From the NCBI GenBank assembly GCA_026225945.1, contig JAMJFZ010001133.1, forward strand, positions 9,816,501 through 9,880,500: DNA of 64,000 nt, given 5' to 3'. Position numbers and translations under genes: made by a program. The stretch comes from Cricetomys ansorgei (Eukaryota > Chordata > Mammalia > Rodentia > Nesomyidae). The notes under the pieces are model-generated. The model was not told the DNA's origin. It saw nothing but the letters and a program-made list of their open reading frames with translations, and made no database searches. Every line of letters starts with the position of its first letter. The stretch's first letter is position 1. This document shows positions 1-10,059 of the stretch, piece by piece.

Positions 1-81
1 CTTTTAACAACTTTAACAAATAAAAGGCAATCTAAAGAGACAAGTAAATTCTATTTAAAAACTAGCCCAAGTTCATTCTCA

Positions 82-315
<234 letters not shown>

Positions 316-394
316 TTAGAATTAATTAACAAGATTGATTTCAAATAAAGTATCCTTCTTTCCAACAAAAATGCTAAATACAGTTATTTGCTAT

Positions 395-535
395 TTCTTT
401 TTAAGACAAGGTCTCACTATGCAGCCCTGATAGACTTGAAACTTGCTCTGTAGACCAGGCTAGCCACAAACTCAAGAGATCTACCTGCCTCTGCCTTCCC
501 AATGCTGGGATTAAAGGTGTACATCACGCCCAGAC
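395..535 (-). repeat. B1 SINE
   Basis: Antisense B1: 'gacaaggtctcactatg', 'tagaccaggctagcc' and 'gctgggattaaaggtgt' occur in order. It lies in the intron just upstream of the ETS exon. Confidence 0.85.
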
Positions 536-814
536 AACATACCTGCTCCTAAAATGTATGCTTTTCCATAGGAAGCAGATATGAGGCCCTAGATTCTATA
601 CTGTCATGTGTCCTGTATCCGAGGCTTAGGGTTCAGTAAAGGCAACAAACAGCACAACAACTTAGTATATGATACAATGCTAGCCTGAATTAAACAGAAT
701 CAAATTTCTTAATTCACACAGATTTGAACTCTGAATAAAATAATTTGTACGTTTTATATTCTATCCCAAATCCCTTATGAAATTCCTCAAAAGATACTAA
801 TCAGCTATGCTGTT

Positions 815-925
815 TTTGTTAGTGGTGAGGCAGGATCTCTCGTAGCCAGGGCTGGCCTTGGGTTACTAATCCTCTAGCCTCCACTTCCCCAGTGCTAGGA
901 TAGCAGGCATGTGCCACAATGTTTG
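815..925 (-). repeat. Diverged B1-like SINE
   Basis: Weak antisense B1 match ('gaggcaggatctctcgtag', 'gtgctaggatagcaggcat'). Confidence 0.5.
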
Positions 926-1228
926 GCACATCAATTGGAATCTTTTTGTAAGAAATTTGTTTCTTTGATAACTAGTAGGCCTGAACTCTGGGGTACTTGG
1001 CAAGGTACCCCGAAGTACCTCAAAGAACTCTTTATGATCTTTGACCTGCTAGCAACTTTAGATTGGACTACCACATAAATTACTCCCTCTTAACAGGCTT
1101 TTTTAAATGTCTTATCTTTCTATGAAGTATCCCAGTATACCCAGTACTATGAATATAATATATTAAATCACTTCAGTATATATGACCTGATCAGTTAGAC
1201 ATGCTTGTGTTCCAGTCCTTACATTGGA

Positions 1229-1340
1229 TACAGGTTCCTAAATGGAAACAAAAGTAGGAGGATGGACCACTGAACTAGGCACATATTTATATAATGTAAC
1301 TACATTAGTCTTGGATCACACTGTGAGCGACATTGAAAAT
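1229..1340 (+). repeat. Copy 1 of an unclassified local repeat pair
   Basis: About 85 bp here match 3221-3305 in direct orientation. The shared start is 'ggttcctaaatggaaacaaa' and the shared end is a 'ggatcacac' block. This copy has an extra ~19 bp inside. Neither copy looks like a SINE I know. Confidence 0.75.
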
Positions 1341-1385
1341 GAGAGAATACTAAAATATTTCTTCAAAACAAAATATCTACACTTG

Positions 1386-1570
1386 AGGCTAGAGTGGTTA
1401 CAAGCTCCTACTGTCTTCCAGAGGACAGAAGTTTGGATCCCAGCACCATTATCAGGCAGTTCACAACTACCTTAACTCCAGCTCTAGGGGACTCATGCCT
1501 CTGGCCGCCACAGGCACCTTCACGGTCATGCACATTCCTACAGACACACACACATGAATAAAAAATAAAA
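1386..1570 (+). repeat. B2/B3-family SINE
   Basis: The B2/B3 body ('tcccagcacc', 'cagttcacaactacc') is followed by a cacacacatgaataaaa tail. Confidence 0.75.
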
Positions 1571-2439
1571 TGTGTCTCCATGCATCACACCCTACACTTA
1601 AATGCAGCAGAGAATAAACTAGAGAAGAAATCTGATCCCAGCCTTGAGGAATTTACAGTTTGGGAAGGAGAGCAGATGACAGGATAGACAATAATGTTTT
1701 CAGTTGGAAACGCTGTAAGACAGATCCCAATGCATTATGTAACCTGATGTCCCAAAAGAATCACAGAAAACAATGGCTGAGATTTCAGGAATGCCGAGTC
1801 TTGGAAGATAGTTAAAATATTCATAAAAGAGAAGACTTGGCAAGTACAATAAAGAACTTAATCCTAAAAGGAAGAGAAGGGTTCTCTTATTTATTTGTTT
1901 CCTTTGGAAAGGGGAAAAGAACCAGGCAGTGGTCACTGAGAAGACCAGACTGTTTTTCTTTTTCTTCCTTTAGAGGCTCTAGTAGAAATTCCTAAAACGA
2001 TGAACGACTCCTGATAGGATGACAATACACTTACTTGTTTCAAGTCCAAGTCCTGTCCAAGGTGTCTCTACTAACAATTCCTTGCTGTATCCTTGAATCC
2101 AGACCCAGGCTTCAGGAGAGGCTTCCAAACTAAACCACCGCAGCCCCATTTTCAACTCAAATACTGGCACTTCATTGCCATTCTGAATTCCCTTGAAATT
2201 CAACAAATCCACTAACAGCTCACAGCTGACCAAAAGACTGACCGTCCTCCTCAGTACCGCCTCATCACCTCTGAAGCAGCACTGCATCAGCGCGGTTTAC
2301 CTAACAGCTCTGGGCCTGTGTACATTATTCAACCACATCAAAATATGTAGCTGGGCATTTTAATTTCTTTTAGAAACAGAATATTTGATTCTATGACTAG
2401 ATACAGTGAAAGTGAGCAGGGGTTTTATTCTTTTGTGTG

Positions 2440-2562
2440 TTTGTTTGTTGGTTTTTTGGAAACAGGGTCTCTCAGTATAGTCCTGGAACTTATTATATAG
2501 AACAGGCTAGTATTGTATTCACAGAGATCTGCCTGTCCCTGCCTCCCAGCACCACAGAGATT
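2440..2562 (-). repeat. B1 SINE, truncated
   Basis: Antisense B1 from the T-rich tail through 'cagagatctgcctgtccc'. The 5' B1 end is missing. Confidence 0.75.
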
Positions 2563-2879
2563 TTATTCTTGAAGAAACTTCATACATATCAAGAATTTAA
2601 ATTATTCTGTTTGCTGAATTAACTAGACTCATCAGCATCCTACGGCTATCCTTACTCCATCCAAGTTCTCACTCCCAACTTAATAATTCTGCTTTTAAGG
2701 AAAACAAAATTCAAAAATGGAAGCTTTCATAAGATTCATGCCTATGACAGACACTTTTATTGTGAATTAGAAAAACAATGGCTAGAGTTTAAATATAGCT
2801 TTAACTGTAACTTTAACCATATTTTAACATCAGCTTCAAGCTTAGTAAGGATAAATTTTAAGCAAAAGTGACTTGGAAG

Positions 2880-2962
2880 CTAAGGGTGTGGCTCAGAAAT
2901 AGAGAGCCTGCTTAGTGTGTACAAGGCCTTCAGTTCCATTCCTAGCAGCACAAAGCAAACAA
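2880..2962 (+). repeat. ID SINE
   Basis: tRNA-derived ID type: 'gtggctcagaaatagagagc' and 'aaggccttcagttcc', then an A-rich tail. Confidence 0.7.
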
Positions 2963-3054
2963 AACCAGAGATAATTGTGTATTTACAGTCCGGCTTTCTA
3001 GTATTTACTATTACAAGATAACTTTAAAGTTTGCAATATAATGGGGAGGGACAT

Positions 3055-3160
3055 CTCATGGTAACCCAAGATGACCTCAGACTCTCTAAGCAGTCAAGGA
3101 TGACCCTGAATCTTTGATCCTCTTGTTGGAATTACAGGTATATACTACTGTGCCTGTTTC
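3055..3160 (-). repeat. Old B1-like SINE
   Basis: Antisense proto-B1 pattern, with 'gatgacc' motifs followed by 'ggaattacaggtat'. Confidence 0.6.
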
Positions 3161-3220
3161 TTACTCAGTGCTGGAGATTGTATATTATATGTTTAAAGAC
3201 AAATCAGTCCTAAGACATAG

Positions 3221-3305
3221 GTTCCTAAATGGAAACAAAAGTAGAAGGATGGACCACTGAGCTAGGCACATATTCAGTCCTGGATCACACCATTAGCAAC
3301 ATCGA
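3221..3305 (+). repeat. Copy 2 of the unclassified local repeat pair
   Basis: Direct repeat of 1229-1340 lacking the ~19 bp insert. It lies about 115 bp upstream (gene sense) of the exon at 3420. Confidence 0.75.
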
Positions 3306-3419
3306 TGGTCCTCCCATACGCCCTTATACTAGAAATAACCCTTCTTACAACTGCAAAAATGTAGCCTAAATGGAGGGAAAAAAAGGATCTTATTTCCAAA
3401 ATGACCCTCCACAGATTAC

Positions 3420-3506
3420 CTTTTCCTTCTCTGGCTTTCTTCTTGATTCCTAACTCAGGAGACCCATTGGAAACTGGTGACTGCTGGGTCTTTGGTTTGC
3501 GGCCAA
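3420..3506 (-). CDS. Elf2: Elf2 exon: GRKPK linker before the ETS domain
   Basis: This 87-bp exon reads (V)GRKPKTQQSPVSNGSPEL then GIKKKAREGKG. It is a basic, Ser/Pro-containing linker joining the acidic N-terminal region to the ETS domain. With the upstream KKKK it forms a basic patch that could act as a nuclear localisation or AT-hook-like segment (inference). The acceptor is TTATTTTTTCAG above 3506 and the donor is GAAAAG|GTAATC at 3418-3419. Both borders are phase 1 and the length is a multiple of three, so skipping it would keep the frame. Confidence 0.95.
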
Positions 3507-3616
3507 CTGAAAAAATAAGATAATGAAATCATAAACTGAAAACAGGAATAATTACCAGATTCTCTAAAAATACATTCCTTACTAGACAATAATGTACAGA
3601 TTGAAATACTCAGTGA

Positions 3617-3790
3617 TAAAGTGGTGTGGTAGTACACAGCTAGGAAAAGCTATGAAGGAAGACTCTGAAATCAGCTTGGGCCCCATAGTGAGTTTAAAGA
3701 CAGCCTACTCAATGTGACTGGAGGCACATCTCAGTGATAGAGCACTTGCCTAGGAGAAATGAAGCCCTGGGTCTAATCCCTAGCATGTTT
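3617..3790 (+). repeat. B1-like plus ID composite SINE
   Basis: A degraded B1-like part is followed by an ID part ('gcacatctcagtgatagagc', 'cctgggtctaatcc'). Confidence 0.55.
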
Positions 3791-3964
3791 CCCTCACCCA
3801 AGAAGACTCAGTGTGTAGGAAGGCTGCTTGTCAAAGAAGCATTAAACACTTCTGTAATTTTAAATAAAACGGTTAGTTGGTATAAATTTCACTGTACAAA
3901 GTCAGCCAGAAACTTCTATTATATGGTCAGGGACAGCCTCAATCTGCTACATTTTTGGAATGAT

Positions 3965-4068
3965 ATCCTGCAGCTCACTCTGTAGACCAGGCTGGCCTCA
4001 AACTCACAGAGATATTCCTGCCTCTGCCTCCCAAGTGCTGGGATTAAAGGCGTGCATCACCATAACCC
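3965..4068 (-). repeat. B1 SINE, truncated
   Basis: Antisense B1 starting within the body ('ctgtagaccaggctggcc', 'gctgggattaaaggcgtg'). Confidence 0.85.
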
Positions 4069-4491
4069 ACTGTTACAAAGTTTTTTTAATATAGTATTTT
4101 TGTTAATTCTTGAAGAACTTCATACATGCATAGAAAGTCTATTTTGATTAACTCTCTCTCTTCCCCCAATTAGAAACAGTTTCACCTACGTACTGCAGAG
4201 GATCTGATCATCTGAAGCCCTTTGAGCTCAAATGAACAAAACATTAAATACTCGCTTATATTGTGAACCAGACAATTCACCAGAATTTAAACAAATGTCA
4301 ACTTCCAGAGATACCCTGTAAAGGTTAAAAAATAAAACAACACATTCTTTCAAGTGATTGTGTCTATTGTGCCATTCTCATTTGCCCTTATTTCTGCCAT
4401 AAGGCAAGGACAAAACTAGCAAGGGCTAGACTTCCCCACATAAGGGTACCTGTGAAATGAGTTACACTGGTTCCTAGGTACAAATACAGCT

Positions 4492-4670
4492 AGGGCATTG
4501 GCAAGATGGCTTAGCCAGTAGAGGTGCTTGCTGCTATCCAAGCCTAACAACTTGAGACAATCCCCAGAACTCAAATAAAGATGAACAGTGAACCAACTCC
4601 ATGGTTTCCCTCTTAACTTCCACATATGCAGCATGACACACACATCACACACACACACAAAAAAAAAAAA
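4492..4670 (+). repeat. B3-type SINE
   Basis: 'ggcaagatggcttagcc' head and a body with 'ccccagaactc', ending in a CA-rich/poly-A tail. Confidence 0.7.
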
Positions 4671-4743
4671 CCTTTAAAAATTAAGGACTGTGCATGACAC
4701 ACACATCACACACACACAAAAAAACTTTAAAAATTAAGGATTG
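4634..4743 (+). repeat. Tandem duplication of a SINE tail
   Basis: Two copies of a unit of about 55-60 bp (CA run, A run, 'ctttaaaaattaagga') sit head to tail, with the second slightly shorter. Confidence 0.7.
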
Positions 4744-4799
4744 TAGGTTTCAAATGTACATAATCACAAAACCACATAATGACATTCTGACTTTTTCTC

Positions 4800-5259
4800 C
4801 CAGACAGCAATAACATAACTGTATATTTTAATGTTTTATTAGCATATATTAATTGTACAAGACAATGGGTTCCACTGTCACACTCTCATACATACATATA
4901 GTACACTTTGACTATATACACTGTTCCATACTACTCTCTCTGGCCTCCATCCAGGCCAGGTCCCTTTTCTTTTCCTAAATTGTCCCCCTCCTCCTTCCAT
5001 GGTTAAGCTTGGCTTAAAATTAATTATCCTCCTGCCTCACCCTCTTGAGTACTGGAATTATAAGCATGTGTCATCTTACCCTGTCTATCACATTTTGTTT
5101 TCTCCAATCTTTGTTTCCTAAGAGAAAACATGGTGTTCATTTTTCTAAATGTAGTTTATTTTACTTAGCTCCACCCATTTTCCTGCAAACATGATTTCCT
5201 TCTTTTTCATGGCTAAATATTCTGGTGTGTGTATACACATCTCATGTGCATATACATGC

Positions 5260-5294
<35 letters not shown>

Positions 5295-5640
5295 CATATA
5301 TACATATATATATACAAACACACACAAACACACACACACACTCATATAAATAATATTTTATTTTTCCATTCATCTGTTGATAGGCACCTAGATTAATTCT
5401 ATAACTTGGCTACTGTAAATCATGACACAACAAACAATGGGTCTGTGGGTTTCTCTACTGTATGCTGACTTTAGATTCCTCGATGTATACGTGATTAGTC
5501 TAGCTGGATCATAAGTTCTATTTTTAACTTTTTGAGGAACCCCATAATTTATATCCTGACCAAGAATATGCAAACGTGTCGTTCCCCTACCCCACAGTCC
5601 ATTCTCAGTAGTACTTGTTGCATATTTTTCTGTTTGTTCA
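4800..5640 (+). repeat. Old L1 fragment, part 1
   Basis: Conserved L1 3'-region text is recognisable ('ccattcatctgttgatagg', 'tgaggaacccc'). It resumes at 5977-6110 after younger insertions, so the two pieces were once contiguous. Confidence 0.6.
5222..5346 (+). repeat. TA/CA microsatellite
   Basis: Alternating TATA, CATA and CACA runs lie inside the L1 fragment, where L1 normally has a short 'gtgtatatgtacc'-like segment. Confidence 0.9.
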
Positions 5641-5669
5641 GTTGGGGGGTTTGTTGTTGTTGTTGTTTT

Positions 5670-5845
5670 TAATTACATTAATTTATTTGTGTATGTCCCG
5701 AATACAAGTGTTCTACATGAATGTGGATATCAGAGGACAATGTGCAGGAGTTAGTTCTTTCCCTCTACCATGTGGACCCCTCGGACTGAACTTAGGGTGG
5801 TTGCTGCTGGCAGGCCCCTTCACATGTTCAGCCATCTCACTAGCT
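5670..5845 (-). repeat. B3-type SINE
   Basis: Antisense B3: 'tcagaggacaatgtgcagg', 'accatgtggacccc' and 'cagccatctcactag'. Confidence 0.75.
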
Positions 5846-5847
5846 CT

Positions 5848-5970
5848 TGTTTTTGTTTTTTTAAATAGGATCTTAAATTATATCTCAGGTTTGCCTGGCA
5901 ACTAAACTTTTAACAATCTTGCCTCAGTCCCCCATGTGGTAGGATCACAGGCATACGAACCATGACCACT
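5848..5970 (-). repeat. Diverged B1-like SINE
   Basis: Antisense B1-like stretch next to the B3, with 'aggatcacaggcat' near its end. Confidence 0.5.
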
Positions 5971-5976
5971 CTGTTC

Positions 5977-6110
5977 TCTTGATAGACATTCTGACTAAAG
6001 TGAAGGGGAACAGCAAATATATCTTCAGCTGCATTTCCTGATGGCTGAAATTTGAGAATTTTCACATGTACTTATTGGCTATTTGTACTTCTAAGACTTA
6101 TCTGTTCTGT
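5977..6110 (+). repeat. Old L1 fragment, part 2
   Basis: It continues the L1 of 4800-5640 ('gacattctgactaaagtg', 'gcatttcctgatggct', 'ttggctatttgtacttct'). Confidence 0.6.
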
Positions 6111-6119
6111 TTGTTTCTT

Positions 6120-6358
6120 TAACATGTATAAGTATTTGCCAGCATGTATGTCTGTGTATCACTTTGCATGTCTAGTGCCCAGAAGAGGGCATCAGACCCC
6201 ATGAAACTGAAGTTAAAGGCAGTTAGCTGTTCGTCGGCAGTTAGCTGTTCATCAGATGTCCTGGAACTAGATTTACAGACAGCTGTGAACTGTCACATGG
6301 GTGCTGGGAATAGAAACTGGTAGACCAGTTAACCTCTGAGCCATCTATCCAGTTCCCC
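6120..6358 (-). repeat. B2/B3-family SINE with internal duplication
   Basis: Antisense body ending 'ctctgagccatctatccag'. A unit of about 18 bp, 'ggcagttagctgttcgtc', is repeated in tandem near 6219-6255. Confidence 0.75.
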
Positions 6359-6399
6359 TAACTTCTAACAGAGATCTACTGCCTCTCCCTCCCAAGTCA

Positions 6400-6545
6400 G
6401 GGGAAGGGAGAGAGAAGAAGAGAGGAAAACAGTATGAGGAAGATGTGGTAGCACAGGGGAAAGGAGGAGGAAGAGAGAGGGGAAGAAGAGGAAATATGAA
6501 GAAAAAACTTATTTGACTTAAAAAAAAGAAAGAAAAACAAAACAA
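6400..6545 (+). repeat. Purine-rich GA tract
   Basis: Almost uninterrupted A/G sequence directly before an Lx 3' UTR. Such tracts are typical of rodent L1 3' UTRs. Confidence 0.75.
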
Positions 6546-6845
6546 AACCCTAGTCCTTGTGAACCTCCAACTTCACCTTCTTCAACAATCTTCCCACCTT
6601 GTATCACCACAGTCCAGGGCAGGCCAACCCTATACCCAGTAGATGGCCAATGCAAAACAGACTCTGCGTCTACATGGTTTTTGTGAGGTTTTTGCTTCTT
6701 TGTTATTGTTTGTCTTACTGGTTTCATTGTTTTGATTTTCAGTTTTTGGTTTGTTTTTTGGAGAACAAAGTTGGGTTGATACGGAGGTGAGAGGATCTGG
6801 GAGGAGTTAAGGGAGGGGAAAAATCAAAACACATGAAAAAAAAAT
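6546..6845 (+). repeat. Lx/L1 3' UTR fragment
   Basis: Rodent L1 3'-end text: 'cccagtagatggcc', a G/T-rich stretch, 'gatctgggaggagtta' and 'gggaggggaaaaat'. Confidence 0.7.
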
Positions 6846-6984
6846 TTTCCCACCAGCATACTACACCATGGCTGGCTTGGTTTTTTAAAACACTGTCCAT
6901 AAAAGGAAGAAAACATAAGACCATTAGTGTTATTTGGTACTTTGGTGTGGTTTTGTTTTTGTTTTTAATTAGCATGCTGTCTAC

Positions 6985-7082
6985 AGTGTTATATACTTGC
7001 AATCATCTCAATACTAAGGAGGCCAAGGCAGAAGAATAACAAATTCAAGGATAGCTTGAGCTATATATAATTAAGACTTTAT
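6985..7082 (+). repeat. Old B1-like SINE, target of a younger B1
   Basis: B1-like body ('aggaggccaaggcagaag') interrupted at its 3' end by the B1 at 7083. Confidence 0.55.
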
Positions 7083-7233
7083 CCTGCCAGGCGGTGGTGG
7101 CACATGCCTTTAATCCCAGCACTCAGGAGGCAGAGGTAGGTGGTAGATCTTTGTGAGTTTGAAGCCTGCCTGGTCTACAAAATGAGTTCCAGGACAGCCA
7201 GGGCTACACAGAGAAACCTGAACTCAAAAAACC
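7083..7233 (+). repeat. B1 SINE with target-site duplication
   Basis: Near full-length B1 ('ccaggcggtggtggcaca' to 'gggctacacagagaaacc'). It is flanked by 'aagactttatc' and 'aagaccttatc', a one-mismatch target-site duplication. Confidence 0.9.
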
Positions 7234-7397
7234 AAAGACCTTATCTGATAAATAATTTTAAAAAATAATTAAATGTAACACGCATGTTCCTCTAAATAGC
7301 TTACAACCTGGAAGGCAGTCAATGTGAGAGACTCTGGTTCTTTCAAGGACCCATCACCTGCACCTTTAGAGGTTAAATGCAAACACCCTTTTGAGGG

Positions 7398-7590
7398 TGT
7401 GTGGTGAGAGTACAAGGGATGGAAGCCAGGGTGCTGAGCATGCCAAGCAAGTACCCTATCCGTTCTGCTATGTCTCCCAGAAATTCAGAGTTTTTATTTT
7501 AGGACAGGTTGTCCATTGACCCTGAACACTCAGATCCGCCTGCCTCAGCCTCCAATTAGCAGTGATTATAAGTCAGTATCGCCAGGCAGT
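7398..7590 (-). repeat. B4-type composite SINE (ID + B1)
   Basis: An antisense ID part ('gctgagcatgccaagcaagt') is followed by an antisense B1-like part. Confidence 0.6.
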
Positions 7591-7750
7591 TACAAACTTC
7601 TTTAAACAATATTAATGTGAAAGCACAATCTTAACATCTAAATTTGCTGTCTTACTGAATCTAGATAATACCAATCTTAAATCTACAGCAAGTATTATTT
7701 TATGTATCACTTGACAGGATGAATTCTCATAATTGATAAATATACTCAAC

Positions 7751-7924
7751 CTTTTTTCTTTTTCATTGGTTCGTGGCTATCTGGTGAAGTGGGAATAGGC
7801 GAGGCATCCATTGGTTCAGACTCTTCTGTCGACACTTCCACTACAGTCTCTGTAATGACATCTGGCCTCATTGCAGCATGGATAAACTCTGGAGTTGATA
7901 TACAAGGAGGGACAAACACTTCCA
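7751..7924 (-). CDS. Elf2: Elf2 exon: conserved acidic middle region
   Basis: This 174-bp exon reads (V)EVFVPPCISTPEFIHAAM, then RPDVITETVVEVSTEESEP and MDASPIPTSPDSHEPMKKKK. It belongs to the N-terminal homology region shared by ELF1, ELF2 and ELF4, is rich in acidic and Ser/Thr-Pro residues, and ends in a lysine run. The acceptor is a T-rich tract ending TATAG above 7924. The donor is AAAAAG|GTTGAG at 7749-7750. Both borders are phase 1. An internal in-frame AG (7889-7890) preceded by a pyrimidine-rich stretch could serve as a second acceptor and would remove 12 residues. Confidence 0.95.
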
Positions 7925-8164
7925 CTATAAAAAAAAGTTGAAAAATTAAAATTTCCCACCCCTATTACAGTTTCCCATGTGGATAGTTCAATATTTAGAA
8001 GAGGCAAAGATTACAAAAGAATTATTCAAAGCAAGATAAGAACTTGTGCCTGAAGAAATCAAGTCACTGACTATCCAAAAGAATCTAAAGGACACAAGTA
8101 ATTAAGTATAAGGAAATCATCTTGACAATTATGAAGTCAAACTCCTCATACTTTTAGGTACTTC

Positions 8165-8366
8165 TAAAAAATATATTTTAATTTTATATGTATGGATGTT
8201 TTGCTGGCATGTACTATGTACTTATGTGCCTAATGCCCATTGAGACTAGAAGAGGCCATTGGATCTGCTAGAAATGGAGTTACCATATGGGTACTGGAAA
8301 TCAAACCCAGGTCCTCTGGAAGGGTACACAGTGCTCTTAACCCCTGAGCCATCTCTTCAATTCCCT
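8165..8366 (-). repeat. B2/B3-family SINE
   Basis: Antisense: 'tgttttgctggcatgta', 'aacccaggtcctctgga' and 'cctgagccatctcttcaat'. Confidence 0.85.
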
Positions 8367-8721
8367 TTAAACTTTTAAGTCATTTATAGCAACATTTTAC
8401 ATTTTATATTTATATTTCATTTTAAAATACGAAAAAAGAATGAATAACTGCTTGTTTTAGGCCAATGAATATCATTTTAAGCCATTAAAACAGTGTATAC
8501 AGATTGATATCTAGTATTCTATTACATATAAATAATGTTGTTTCAACTTCTTTTTCACATGTGCATGAATAACCAGGATATAACATTTTTATTTCAAATT
8601 AGGAGATCCAGATACTGTATCCTAAACATGAATTAACATGCTTCCAGCAATGCCACCATGCACTTCCCATATCCTTGAGGAATGCATTAGATACACAATT
8701 CAATTAAAAAGATGGTTGCAG

Positions 8722-8885
8722 GGCTGGAATTCAATTCTCAACATCCACATGGCAGCTCACAACCACCTGTAACTTAAGTCCCAGAGGATCTGACCCCCTC
8801 TTCTGGCACCTGTGGACATTAGGCATGCACACAGTGCACAGACATGCATGCAGACAAACACTCATACACATAAAATAGTCTTTTA
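8722..8885 (+). repeat. B2/B3-family SINE, head-truncated
   Basis: Body with 'ggcagctcacaaccacctg' and 'gtgcacagacatgcatgc', then a short A/T tail. The polymerase III promoter head is missing. Confidence 0.8.
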
Positions 8886-9289
8886 AAGATGGCTGCTCTT
8901 AGCAACTTATTATAAATCCCTGCACACTGAATTAAAATTATGACAAAATGAAATTAGTACACTGTCACTATTAAAATCAGTCTATAAGAAAAGAGACCCC
9001 TTACCTCACAAACTGGAAGAAATATGAAATAAATTCCTTTCCCTCTCTACTAAGGCTAGTTCCGTGTAGTTCCTGTCTGTCGATCAGTGAGTGAAGGACT
9101 GGAAGGCTACAGGAGCAAATGGCCCACCCTGTCCTATTCTTAAGGACTGTAACTACTTACAATTTATCCAGAATAAAGAAAACAGGGCATTTTTTTGCAT
9201 TATTTATTAGGACATCAAAGTACAACATTTAAGATTTTAGAACCTTTAATATCAGTTACTGATATGTCAGGTATTTATGTATAGATTTT

Positions 9290-9443
9290 TGTTTTGTTTT
9301 TCAAGATAGGGTTTCTCTGTGTAACAGCCCTGGCTGTCCTGGAACTCACTTTGTAGACCAGACTGGCTAGAACTCACAGAGATCCACCTGCCTCTGCCTC
9401 CCAAATGCTGGGATTAAAGGCCTAGGTCAATAACCCCTGGCTT
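9290..9443 (-). repeat. B1 SINE
   Basis: Antisense near full-length B1, about 100 bp from the exon at 9544. Confidence 0.9.
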
Positions 9444-9543
9444 ATGTATACTTTTAAGAACTTCAGCAATAATTCATTTGAATTAGCCTTCATTCTAATA
9501 AGAAATACTGCGAAATTTGGTATAAAATGGACAGTTCACATAC

Positions 9544-9657
9544 CAGGACTTCGTGAATCCCTCAAGCAGGTAGGAGACTCCATATGAAGCAGGGCTTCAG
9601 CAGCTTCAATTGTCTTATCCGTACAGTGTGCATTACTGCTATGAACGGACGCTTCCA
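9544..9657 (-). CDS. Elf2: Elf2 exon: first exon common to long and short isoforms
   Basis: This 114-bp exon reads (V)EASVHSSNAHCTDKTIEAA then EALLHMESPTCLRDSRSP. The acceptor is a T-rich tract ending CACAG above 9657 and the donor is TCCTG|GTATGT at 9542-9543. Both borders are phase 1. It accepts either the acidic exon at 42587 (ending ENSET) or the CpG-island exon at 19418 (ending LLIRA), and both give a valine at the junction. If the donor is not used, the reading frame ends after two more codons. Confidence 0.95.
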
Positions 9658-9859
9658 CTGTGAAAAAAAGGAAGTTCTTCATTAAAAGTGAAAACACTAA
9701 CAACTTAAAATATATTACTGAATATGTATGAACTGATGTCCATGTGAACAATTCTATATAAGCAACTGAGTATTCATTAACTATATACTAAAGTAATAAA
9801 AAAAAATAAAGCTAACATCTACATTTTGTAAAGTGAATGTGAATTTTAAAAGCAATCAA

Positions 9860-9980
9860 TGAGCCAGGTATAGTGAGTGTCACATGCTTATAGTCCCAGA
9901 ACTTGTAAGGTTAAGCAGGGAATGGAGTTTGAGACTACCTTGGCTATACAGGCAGACCCTATCTCAAAACTAAAAACCCA
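9860..9980 (+). repeat. Diverged B1-like SINE
   Basis: Sense B1-like ('gagccaggtatagtgag', 'gaccctatctcaaaac'). Confidence 0.6.
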
Positions 9981-10030
9981 ATGAGGCTGACTAGAAATTT
10001 GTGAGAATTGGATCTTAACCAGAAGAAACC

Positions 10031-10055
10031 AAAAAAAAAAAAAAAAAAAAAAAAA
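10031..10055 (+). repeat. Poly-A run
   Basis: 25 consecutive adenines with no recognisable SINE body directly before them. Confidence 0.9.
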
Positions 10056-10059
10056 GAAT

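Noticed and set aside
990..1012. Short inverted repeat GGGGTAC...GTACCCC
   Set aside because: Arms of only 7 bp, expected by chance in 64 kb; no sign of a functional hairpin.
2880..2962. tRNA gene because of A- and B-box-like motifs
   Set aside because: It is an ID SINE with an A-rich tail. The same applies to the heads of all B2/B3 copies; no cloverleaf with a proper anticodon arm is visible.
6345..6545. Phe/Pro/Leu-rich minus-strand frame
   Set aside because: Translation of the GA-rich low-complexity tract.
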